Source: Dichetophora obliterata
Taxonomy: Eukaryota; Arthropoda; Insecta; Diptera; Sciomyzidae
Assembly (NCBI GenBank): GCA_963920525.1
Contig: OY986438.1
Location: forward strand, 99,745,349-99,809,348
Direction: 5' to 3'
DNA: 64,000 nt
Under the pieces are notes generated by a model. That model had not been told where the DNA came from. It ran no database searches and was given only the letters and a program-made list of their open reading frames with translations. Shown piece after piece: positions 23,179 to 33,300 of the stretch. Every line of letters begins with the position of its first letter. Position 1 is the stretch's first letter. The position numbers and the translations under genes were made by a program.

Positions 23179-23455
23179 ATCAATTTTTAAGAGATATTAT
23201 TATCAGTACTTTTTATTTTGAAATTAAAAATCACTTTACTTGTATTCACTTTTGATTTAATTTTCTAAGATATCTAAGTTCCAAAATAATATAATACGAC
23301 ATTATATAATGAAAATCATTTTTTAAGTAAATATAAGTGACGCGATGATGTTCTCTGCTCCCGTAACACCAAAAATATAAATTTTAATTGTTTCTTTCGG
23401 TCGGTAGGCACTTCAATGTGGTTGAAAGCTCCAATTAAATTTTTTTAATATGTTG

Positions 23456-23928
23456 AAATTTACGACATGCACTAATAAAACATCCATAACTCCTAAATAA
23501 GTAATGGTATTTTCCAAAATGATAGCTTAAAATTTGCGTAAGACACACAGCTTTAACATATATTTTTTTCAAATTTTTTGAAAGATGGGCCTTTTTCAGA
23601 AATTAAACTTTTATAAAAAAAAAATTTTTTTTCAGTGTAAAAATCAAATATATTAAATTTATTTTTTAATATTTGAAAACTACATAAAATTTGCAATACA
23701 TATATATTTTTCTTAAATTTTTAAGTTCAATCAGTTTCGTGTAATTTTTAAACATACAAAGTGTTACAAAATTCTTAGACGTACTATAAAATCTAAAGCT
23801 GTGGCTCAAAAAAAATAAAATTTCGCGTTCGTTCATTTCTCATGTTAGTCTATCGTCCCTCAAAGTTTGAACCAAATCGGAGACATGCCCCGCCAGTCGA
23901 GGCCGATCTGGCATGGAACTCCCCATAT
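23456..23928 (-). repeat. Right long TIR
   Basis: The inverse partner of 20541-21007. It lies upstream of the minus-strand transposase gene, so the promoter is probably in or next to this TIR (inference). Confidence 0.9.
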
Positions 23929-23999
23929 ATACTGTTGTATACCTACAATGCCTCGTTACAAACAAGTGGCAAAAAAATTCGTATATATTCGTATAAACT

Positions 24000-24190
24000 A
24001 CTATATATTTTATATTTAACTGCACAAAGCACTCATACAAATTTTAAAGCTCTAGGATTATTTTTACTATTTTTACCAAAAATTCGTATGGAATTCGTAT
24101 GGCGGATTTGATTCAGACTTACATATATTTTATATTTAACTGTACAAAGCACTCATACCAAATTTTAAAGCTGTAGGTTTTTACTATTTA
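24000..24190 (+). repeat. Direct repeat, about 118-bp period
   Basis: The block TATATTTTATATTTAACTG then ACAAAGCACTCATAC and AATTTTAAAGCT occurs at about 24004-24055 and again at about 24122-24175. This is a local tandem duplication in non-coding DNA. Confidence 0.75.
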
Positions 24191-24689
24191 TGGTCGAGAC
24201 TTGTATGAAGCCCTCCCACTGTGCAAAGTAAGAACTTTATATCTCAGATTCGAGGTCTTTTTTAGTAGTGCTTGTGATTCTACACCAAATTGTATAGTTT
24301 TTTTCCAAAGTTTTGTTTTAAATGAATTTAAAAAAAAAATTTATAAGCTACAAATTTTTTCCGAATTTTGTTTTTCCGAAATACAAAAATATGTTCTAGA
24401 TTTCAAATCAAAGAAGCTATGTTAGAGTTTAATAGCTCATTTTAAATATAAAATAAACAGCTTCAGTTTGATATGTAACACGCTATTATTTTTTTTTTAA
24501 TCGTTACCGAAACTTTATTTTTCGAATAAAAACAATGCTCCATTTTTAATAACTTTTTTTATGTGGTTTGTATATATTTTAGCTATTAGTACACAAAATT
24601 TCTTGGTCTATGAGAAAATAATTTTTTTAACAAACAATGTTGTAAGTTGAATATTGAAGAAAATAGAAAAATAGCAGAAACTTAGCCAC
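24191..24689. other. AT-rich non-coding DNA
   Basis: No confident gene. The part next to 24690 may hold a decayed continuation of the hAT relic, but I could not read it. Confidence 0.4.
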
Positions 24690-25340
24690 TTTTTACAAGA
24701 AGGAAAATTTTTTATTATCTCTTGTGCATTTTCAACTTTGACCTCGTCTATTTTTGAAAGTAAAAGTAAGAAAACTTCTAAATATATGCCGTTGACTACT
24801 TTCAACTAACCTTCTGCACAACTGATTTTATATTAATGGACAAAAGATCAGTCGTAGCAGAAACTTTGTCATGAAGAATGTCTATGTATTTTTACAAAGT
24901 TTTTTTTTTAATTCGTAGAAAGCTAAATATTAATTACACGGCATTTTCTTTCTCCGAAAATTTGTGTTCGTATTGTCCACATCAGCTCCAAGTGCTACGA
25001 GATTTTTCTATGGCATATTTTGGCTCATAAAAGCATCAGGAAAAAGCGACGGGATTGGAAGTTTCGCTTGGTTATTTTGCTAAGTTTAAAATTTTAATTT
25101 GAAGGTTCTCTATTTCTGTGAAATAATTTACAAAAAAAGAAAACAATTTTTCAGCTTTATGATTGCTTGAATCAGTTGCAAATTCGTAAAAAGGGATTGT
25201 TTAAATAAGCATATCAGTAATTGTAGCGACTAAATCTGGCGCCAACACATTTTTGACGAGGGCGGTTGCACTTGTTTTGGCAGTTGACTGGATATAAAAA
25301 TGCATTGAATTTTACAGTGCAATCAAAAAAACTGAATGAC
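24690..25340 (-). pseudogene. Decayed hAT-like transposase (DUF4371 type)
   Basis: Minus-strand frames give QSTAKTSATALVKNVLAPD, then ATITDMLI, a stop, and IPFYEFATDSSNHKAEKLF followed by FFVNYFTEIENLQIKILNLA (about 25300-25080). Another frame gives LVALGADVDNTNTNFRR (about 24950-25000). These fit the conserved start of the catalytic domain of hAT-like proteins of the DUF4371/ZMYM-associated kind, in which an Asp in the ATDxSNHK block and a GxDxxxTN block are conserved. Stops and frameshifts are frequent. No ends or target duplication were found. Assignment is from memory of motifs. Confidence 0.6.
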
Positions 25341-26370
25341 TGATGATGATTTATAGTTTTGTAAACAGCTGTTAGCTCGGTTGCACAGATCAGATGCTCT
25401 TGCTTTGATATTTGTTTGACTAGAAACGACGATATGTCGATGCTACAGATAGTTATGAAACATGAAATGTGATTTGTACTTTTAATATGGTCCGCGATAC
25501 TTGACCTTCTTCCACCATGACTTATTGATAAATAAAATGCGCAGATGGAGCAAATGATTTCGTTTCATTTCTTCATTTTTGTATGACTCCATTGGTGAAA
25601 GCGTCGAAGAACTTGTATTATATTTTCGGCATTTTGTATGACAAATCTTGTTCGAAAGTGCATTGTATATAATTATCCAAGCAAAATTAAATCTTAAGCA
25701 ACCTAACATTGAAATTATAGCTAGAGGAAACGTTCACAGAACAGCACAAATGTCAGCTGCTCTAAACATTAAGAAGAAATTTCGATCAATTTTCTATAAC
25801 AACATGGTACTAAATTTGTATGTTTTTTCAATTTCGTTATTTACTGATGTTTGGCAAAGCGTTGGATATGAATGCAAAACAAAAATATAGAGTTGATGTT
25901 TGGCAAAGCGCTGGATATGAATGCAAAACAAAAATATAGAGAATTTAATACATAAGATCGATTTTGCAGTAAATCCATTAAAAAAGTTTTTTTATTTTAA
26001 TTTCTAAATTTTTTTAAATGTAATTTGTTGCAGCGATATAGTTTGACCGGGACATCTGACGTGAAGATGGGCCTGAAACCGGTACATGTATCGGTGTACC
26101 GGAACGTTTGGCAGTCCTATACTAAGATACTTTATCTTCCAAATAAGTCAATAAAAAAAATGACTTTTTCTTAACTTATGTAAATTTTTCAATTGTTTTT
26201 TTGTTAGTTTTAAGAACAAAACAAAACTTTAACAGTTTTTTTTTGCAAAAACAAAAAAACCATAATAAATTATCTCCTGGACAATTAATACGATACTTTC
26301 AATACTATTTTCGTTCAATAAAGTTCCAACTTTGACTATTAAAAAACCACACAAATGGTAGTTTAACTTT
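25341..26370. other. Non-coding DNA with a small hairpin
   Basis: No gene is recognised. A perfect 8-bp stem (CCGGTACA/TGTACCGG) with an 8-base loop lies near 26077-26100, in a locally GC-richer patch (26035-26110) that may be the terminal part of an old element. Confidence 0.4.
25848..25943 (+). repeat. Two-copy tandem duplication, 49-bp period
   Basis: GATGTTTGGCAAAGCG begins at 25848 and again at 25897, followed in both by GGATATGAATGCAAAACAAA. The copies differ at about one base, so the duplication is young. Confidence 0.9.
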
Positions 26371-26663
26371 ACACAGAGAAAACAACATTTTCAAAAGTGG
26401 CAGAAACGAGCTACTTTAAAAAACGTTTAACCCAGATTTTGCACTTCTAACGTTTATTTTAATTTTAAAAACGAACATTTTAAAATGAAATAGTAAAACG
26501 TTTATTTTCATTTTAAAAACTTACACTTCAAAATGAGATTCTAAAATATTCGATTGATTTTTAACAATGGATATTTTAGAATGCTGTATTAAAACGTTTA
26601 TTTTCATTTTAAAAACGAAAATTTTAAAACGAGATTCTAAAATGTTTGTTTGATTTTTAATAA

Positions 26664-29458
26664 TTAACTAGCTGAAACCCGGCGCGTTGCTGCCACTCTC
26701 CCTTGTCAAACGCCCATAAAATGTTATCAGTTAAACAGCATGTCTAAATTGAGGTCAAATACTGAAATCCGAGACTGTGCGACCTATATCCACAAAGCTA
26801 TTCGATATAACAATTTTGGGTTGTATAGGAAGTGCCACGCCCTATTGATCACCCCTCATAGAACGTAATCAATTAAACTGCATGTGTACATGGAGGTGGA
26901 ATACCGAATACCAAAACTGTTCGACATATAACTCCAAAACTATTCGATAACACAAATTTGTGTTGTATGGGAGGTGCCACTCCCCTTTCCCTACGCCCAT
27001 AAAATTTTGCCAATGAAACTGCATGTGTAAATTGAGGTCGAATACTGAATTCCGAGGCTGAGTTACCTATAACTCCAAAGCTATTCGATATCGCAAATTT
27101 GGGTTAAGTTGGTGGTGTCACACCTCCCCGACAAACTCTAAAAAAATTTATCAGTAAATCTGCATGCGTAAATTTTGGTCAAATACTGAATTCCGACGCT
27201 GTGCGACCTTGAACTCCAAAGCTATTCGATATCACAAATCTTTGTTGTATGGGAGGTGCCACTCCCCCTTGATCAACGCTCATAAAATGTAATTAATAAA
27301 ATTACATGTGTACAATGAGGTCCAATACTGAATTCAAAAACTGTGCGACCTATAATCCCAAAGATTATAGGTCGCTTGATATCTTTAATTTGGGTTAAAT
27401 AGGAGGTTTCACGCCCCCTTTTCGTACGCCCATAAAATTTAATTAATGAAACTGCATGTATAAATTGAGGGCGAATACTGAATTCTGACGCTGTCAACCT
27501 ATAACTTCAAAGCAATTCGATATCACCAATTTGGGTTGAATGAGAGGTGCCCCTCCTACTTGTCCAACTCCCATAAAATTGTATCACTGAAACGGTACGC
27601 TACACCTGCACAGCAAGTTTCACTATAAAAATGTGTAGAACTCCGGAATTGCCATTATTTCGAAAAAGTGGGAGTATATTTAATGCGACCACGCCCATTT
27701 TTTGTACAGTTACTGACAGTAACTATCTGAACAAAATTAATAAATCTTAGTTTTTACGATCGAAACCGTCTGATATATATCCTTTATTTGGTTTGTGGTC
27801 GATAGCGCAAATTTGGCTTGTATGGGAGGTACCACGCCCCCTCGTCCAAACGTTACCAAACCTCACAGGAACACTCACTTTCCTCGGCAGACATTGTTCT
27901 GCCACAGACCACCTTACTGCCATATACGAAAATGTCAAGAAATGCAAAATATATTCACCATTTCCAGTATAGCTGCCGAAAGTAGCCATATGCACTAAAT
28001 AACCAAATTTTAGTCTAATACGATCAAAACCGTGCGAAATGTTGCATTTTTGTTGTTTTGCAAGCGGTAAAAAGGGGTGCGGGAAAATATTTCCCTTGAA
28101 CCATCTCGTAATCGAAACAAATCGACTGCCTAAATTTCAGCTCAATTTAGGTTAAGACTGGCGCACTTTACTTCACTCGACGCTAACTCCCTGAAAAGTG
28201 AGTTTAACTAAAGTGGGACAGGCCTATTTTTAGAGCACTTGCCGAGAGTAATTTTTGTCCAACACGATACAAACCGTTGAAATAAAACGTTTTCATTGGT
28301 TTGTGGGCAGTAAAAGGGGGGCGTGAAACCAATTTTTAGTACAGTTGCTGACAGTAACCGTACAAACTCAATTTTAATGATTTCTCAAAAAGTGGGTGTG
28401 GGTGTGGCTATATAGCGATGACGCCTTTTTTTAGTTCAGTTGCCGAAAGTAGCCATACAAACTTAGGTATCACATGTTAGTCTCATACGGCCAAAACTGC
28501 TTGAAATATAGCATTTTCACTGATTTGTGGGCGCAAAAAGGGGGCGTGGAAACCAATTTTTCCTACAGTTACTGTCAGTAACTACACAAACCAACGTACT
28601 AAATTTAAGTCTTATACGACCAAAACCGTCTGAAATAAAGCATTTTCATTTCTTTGTGGGCGGTAAAAATGGGCGTGGAAGCCCATTTTAAGTACAGTTA
28701 TCGACAGTAACCGTACATACTAAATTGCAAAATTTTAGCCTTATACGACCCAAACTGACTGAAATATAACAATTTTATTGATTTGGGGGCGGTAAAAGGG
28801 GAGGTGTGGCACATTTTTCCCCTCAACCATATCGTACCTGAAACAAATCGGCTGCCAAAATTTCAGGTCAATCGGTTTAGTAGTTTTGGAGTCTATAGAC
28901 ATCACACAGCCAGACACACATCGTTTTGCTTTTTATGTATATAGATATCGATTTGTGGGCGGTAAAAGTAGCCGTGAAAACATTTATATATAGTAACCGC
29001 CTCTTGGAGCACCTATACAGCAAGTTTCACTGTAAAAGTGTATAGAACTCTGGAATTGCCATGATTTTGAAAAAGTGGGCGTATTTATATGACAACCACG
29101 CCCATTTTTTGTCCACTTACCGACAGTAACCATCTGAACAAAATTACCAAATCTTAGTTTTTTACGATTGAAACCGTCTGATATATATCCTTTTTTTGTT
29201 TGTGATCGATGGAGCAAATTTGGCTTGTATGGGAGGTACCACGCCCCCTTGTCCAATCGTTACCAAACCTCACAGGAACACTCTCAAGATGTGGGTTCAG
29301 TTTCCCTGAAAATTTCATAATGATCGGTTCAGCGGTTTCAGAGTCTATACGTGATATAGCCACATACCCACATACCCACATACCCACATACCCACATACC
29401 CACATACCCACATACCCACATACCCACATACATACATCCATTTTTATATATATAGATA
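26664..29458 (+). mobile_element. Tandem-monomer repeat element inserted in the TIR element
   Basis: It begins near CTAGCTGAAACCCGGCGCG and ends in a TATATATATAGAT tail. From 26700 to 27600 a monomer of about 140-150 bp repeats (ACTGCATGTGTAAATTGAGG, CTCCAAAGCTATTCGATAT, TTGTATGGGAGGTGCCACTC). From 27690 to 28960 another of about 130 bp repeats (GTACAGTTACTGACAGTAAC, ACGACCAAAACCGTCTGAAA, TTTGTGGGCGGTAAAA). A further partial copy (29020-29458) repeats the end structure, suggesting a nested or duplicated terminus. Short frames here are by-products of the monomers. Similar CTAGCTG...ATATAGAT elements are common in insects; I cannot classify this one. Confidence 0.7.
29359..29431 (+). repeat. 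(CACATACC)n microsatellite
   Basis: About nine copies of the 8-bp unit CACATACC in tandem, just before the TATATATATAGAT end of the surrounding element. Both strands read open through it, producing artificial repetitive peptides. Confidence 0.95.
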
Positions 29459-30390
29459 TTCTCAAATATAAAATGTTTAGTTTCATTTTAAAAACGAAAA
29501 TTTTAAAATAAGATTCTATTTGTAACAATTAAAATAAGATTCGATTTGTTACAATAAACATTGTAAAATGCACTGGTACAATAATTATTTATATTTTAAA
29601 AACCAAAATGTTCATTATTTGCCATTAATTCAAAAAATTTACAGAAATCCGCATTTCCTCCATTAATTAAAAAAAGCTTTATTGGTTTTCAAAATTACAG
29701 TTATATTTTAGTTATTTTATCATCAGCTATGTTCATCTCGTTAAAATTTTTTAGATAATTATACTGTATCCCAGCGTCTATAAAAAATAGAATTTTGTGA
29801 GATATTATTAATTCTATTTTAAATACTTACCTTTTAGTTGTGGCAGCAAATGCTCCAACTCAAACTCTTTCATTACTTTCTTGCAGGCAAACTGCAGAGT
29901 GATGAAATCGAGAATGAAAAATATTTTATTTTCTGAACAAGTATCAAATACATAAGTCAATGAAACATATATACCAAACAATTCGTTATTAAAAAGTGTT
30001 TTGAAACATAGTATGTGAATTTTACTGTCATGGTAAAACGTTCGTAGTTGTTTCAAAAACGTTTCGTTTCACTTTTCTATTTAAAAATGTGCGTTTTCAT
30101 TTTTGTATGGCATAAAATGCTTTTAAAAATATTAATTTTATCCTAATTAATCACAGTAAAATATTCGTGGTTGTTGAATAAAGTTTCGTTTTACTTTTCT
30201 GTTTAAAAATGTGCGTTTTCATTTTTGTATGGCGTAAAATATTTTTAAAAATATTAATTTTACTATACGTTTTTAAAATGTGCGTTTTTTATTTTTAGTT
30301 TTCTCAGTGTAGGTATTAATTTTTAATTAGGTAAAATATTACTTTCGGAATAAAATCTTATTTGTTAAACTTTAACAAAAAATTTATTTG

Positions 30391-33300
30391 GTTTAGTTTA
30401 GTTTAGTTTAGTTTAGTTTAGTTTAGTTTAGTTTAGTTTAGTTTAGCTTAGTTTAGTTTAGTTTAGCTTAGTTTAGTTTAGTTTAGTTTAGTTTAGTTTA
30501 GTTTAGTTTAGTTTAGTTTAGTTTAGTTTAGTTTAGTTTAGTTTAGTTTAGTTTAGTTTAGTTTAGTTTAGTTTAGTTTAGTTTAGTTTAGTTTAGTTTA
30601 GTTTAGTTTAGTTTAGTTTAGTTTAGTTTAGTTTAGTTTAGTTTAGTTTAGTTTAGTTTAGTTTAGTTTAGTTTAGTTTAGTTTAGTTTAGTTTAGTTTA
30701 GTTTAGTTTAGTTTAGTTTAGTTTAGTTTAGTTTAGTTTAGTTTAGTTTAGTTTAGTTTAGTTTAGTTTAGTTTAGTTTAGTTTAGTTTAGTTTAATTTA
30801 GTTTAGTTTAGTTTAGTTTAGTTTAGTTTAGTTTAGTTTAGTTTAGTTTAGTTTAGTTTAGTTTAGTTTAGTTTAGTTTAGTTTAGTTTAGTTTAGTTTA
30901 GTTTAGTTTAGTTTAGTGTAGTGTAGTTTAGTTTAGTTTAGTTTAGTTTAGTTTAGTTTAGTTTAGTTTAGTTTAGTTTAGTTTAGTTTAGTTTAGTGTA
31001 GTGTAGTGTAGTTTAGTTTAGTTTAGTTTAGTTTAGTTTAGTTTAGTTTAGTTTAGTTTAGTTTAGTTTAGTTTAGTTTAGTTTAGTTTAGTTTAGTTTA
31101 GTTTAGTTTAGTGTAGTTTAGTTTAGTTTAGTTTAGTTTAGTTTAGTTTAGTTTAGTTTAGTTTAGTTTAGTTTAGTTTAGTTTAGTTTAGTTTAGTTTA
31201 GTTTAGTTTAGTTTAGTTTAGTTTAGTTTAGTTTAGTTTAGTTTAGTTTAGTTTAGTTTAGTTTAGTTTAGTTTAGTTTAGTTTAGTTTAGTTTAGTTTA
31301 GTTTAGTTTAGTTTAGTTTAGTTTAGTTTAGTTTAGTTTAGTTTAGTTTAGTTTAGTTTAGTTTAGTTTAGTTTAGTTTAGTTTAGTTTAGTTTAGTTTA
31401 GTTTAGTTTAGTTTAGTTTAGTTTAGTTTAGTTTAGTTTAGTTTAGTTTAGTTTAGTTTAGTTTAGTTTAGTTTAGTTTAGTTTAGTTTAGTTTAGTTTA
31501 GTTTAGTTTAGTTTAGTTTAGTTTAGTTTAGTTTAGTTTAGTTTAGTTTAGTTTAGTTTAGTTTAGTTTAGTTTAGTTTAGTTTAGTTTAGTTTAGTTTA
31601 GTTTAGTTTAGTTTAGTTTAGTTTAGTTTAGTTTAGTTTAGTTTAGTTTAGTTTAGTTTAGTTTAGTTTAGTTTAGTTTAGTTTAGTTTAGTTTAGTTTA
31701 GTTTAGTTTAGTTTAGTTTAGTTTAGTTTAGTTTAGTTTAGTTTAGTTTAGTTTAGTTTAGTTTAGTTTAGTTTAGTTTAGTTTAGTTTAGTTTAGTTTA
31801 GTTTAGTTTAGTTTAGTTTAGTTTAGTTTAGTTTAGTTTAGTTTAGTTTAGTTTAGTTTAGTTTAGTTTAGTTTAGTTTAGTTTAGTTTAGTTTAGTTTA
31901 GTTTAGTTTAGTTTAGTTTAGTTTAGTTTAGTTTAGTTTAGTTTAGTTTAGTTTAGTTTAGTTTAGTTTAGTTTAGTTTAGTTTAGTTTAGTTTAGTTTA
32001 GTTTAGTTTAGTTTAGTTTAGTTTAGTTTAGTTTAGTTTAGTTTAGTTTAGTTTAGTTTAGTTTAGTTTAGTTTAGTTTAGTTTAGTTTAGTTTAGTTTA
32101 GTTTAGTTTAGTTTAGTTTAGTTTAGTTTAGTTTAGTTTAGTTTAGTTTAGTTTAGTTTAGTTTAGTTTAGTTTAGTTTAGTTTAGTTTAGTTTAGTTTA
32201 GTTTAGTTTAGTTTAGTTTAGTTTAGTTTAGTTTAGTTTAGTTTAGTTTAGTTTAGTTTAGTTTAGTTTAGTTTAGTTTAGTTTAGTTTAGTTTAGTTTA
32301 GTTTAGTTTAGTTTAGTTTAGTTTAGTTTAGTTTAGTTTAGTTTAGTTTAGTTTAGTTTAGTTTAGTTTAGTTTAGTTTAGTTTAGTTTAGTTTAGTTTA
32401 GTTTAGTTTAGTTTAGTTTAGTTTAGTTTAGTTTAGTTTAGTTTAGTTTAGTTTAGTTTAGTTTAGTTTAGTTTAGTTTAGTTTAGTTTAGTTTAGTTTA
32501 GTTTAGTTTAGTTTAGTTTAGTTTAGTTTAGTTTAGTTTAGTTTAGTTTAGTTTAGTTTAGTTTAGTTTAGTTTAGTTTAGTTTAGTTTAGTTTAGTTTA
32601 GTTTAGTTTAGTTTAGTTTAGTTTAGTTTAGTTTAGTTTAGTTTAGTTTAGTTTAGTTTAGTTTAGTTTAGTTTAGTTTAGTTTAGTTTAGTTTAGTTTA
32701 GTTTAGTTTAGTTTAGTTTAGTTTAGTTTAGTTTAGTTTAGTTTAGTTTAGTTTAGTTTAGTTTAGTTTAGTTTAGTTTAGTTTAGTTTAGTTTAGTTTA
32801 GTTTAGTTTAGTTTAGTTTAGTTTAGTTTAGTTTAGTTTAGTTTAGTTTAGTTTAGTTTAGTTTAGTTTAGTTTAGTTTAGTTTAGTTTAGTTTAGTTTA
32901 GTTTAGTTTAGTTTAGTTTAGTTTAGTTTAGTTTAGTTTAGTTTAGTTTAGTTTAGTTTAGTTTAGTTTAGTTTAGTTTAGTTTAGTTTAGTTTAGTTTA
33001 GTTTAGTTTAGTTTAGTTTAGTTTAGTTTAGTTTAGTTTAGTTTAGTTTAGTTTAGTTTAGTTTAGTTTAGTTTAGTTTAGTTTAGTTTAGTTTAGTTTA
33101 GTTTAGTTTAGTTTAGTTTAGTTTAGTTTAGTTTAGTTTAGTTTAGTTTAGTTTAGTTTAGTTTAGTTTAGTTTAGTTTAGTTTAGTTTAGTTTAGTTTA
33201 GTTTAGTTTAGTTTAGTTTAGTTTAGTTTAGTTTAGTTTAGTTTAGTTTAGTTTAGTTTAGTTTAGTTTAGTTTAGTTTAGTTTAGTTTAGTTTAGTTTA

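Larger units (their letters stand above)
20541..23928 (-). mobile_element. DNA transposon with about 470-bp TIRs
   Basis: Left TIR 20541-21007 and right TIR 23456-23928 are nearly identical in inverted orientation over about 470 bp, from ATGGGGAGTTC at the tips to the CGTAAATTT block inside. The outermost bases lie in ATATAT on both sides, so the exact duplication is hidden; a TA-rich target is likely. Between the TIRs sits one minus-strand gene with introns (21089-23178). The nearly identical TIRs suggest a fairly recent insertion. I cannot name the superfamily with confidence. Confidence 0.88.
18440..23990 (+). mobile_element. Dispersed fly repeat broken by two insertions
   Basis: The left part (18440-19007) has monomers with CACTTTGTATGGGAG and AGGCGTGGTTTTC. 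A CAGA-rich tract (20425-20500) leads to GACGAACATGGCTAAATTGA and CTGATCAAGAATATAT (20537). After the 3.4-kb transposon the sequence resumes with ATATATAC and CGTTACAAACAAGTGGCAAA (23950-23975). From memory, this order (CAGACAGACGGACATGGCTAAAT, then ATATATACTTTAT, then CGTTACAAACGGAATGAC) is that of a very common repeat in calyptrate flies. The family's class is not settled here. Confidence 0.6.
26371..30310. mobile_element. TIR element carrying a 2.8-kb insert
   Basis: Ends pair as ACACAGAGAAAAC on the left and the inverse of ACACTGAGAAAAC on the right. Inside are many AAAACGTTTATTTTCATTTT and TTTTAAAACGA-type words in both orientations. A second copy (61105-61577, inverted) matches both sides of the interior junction and lacks 26664-29458, showing that stretch to be a later insertion. 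Without the insert the element is about 1.1 kb and non-coding. The superfamily is not assigned. Confidence 0.75.

Noticed and set aside
26700..28960. A CRISPR array
   Set aside because: The monomers are 130-150 bp, diverged and directly tandem without short constant repeats and unique spacers, in what looks like an animal genome.
29209..29528. Repetitive CGYVGMWVCGYVGMW-like proteins on both strands
   Set aside because: They come from translating the (CACATACC)n microsatellite and surrounding repeat.
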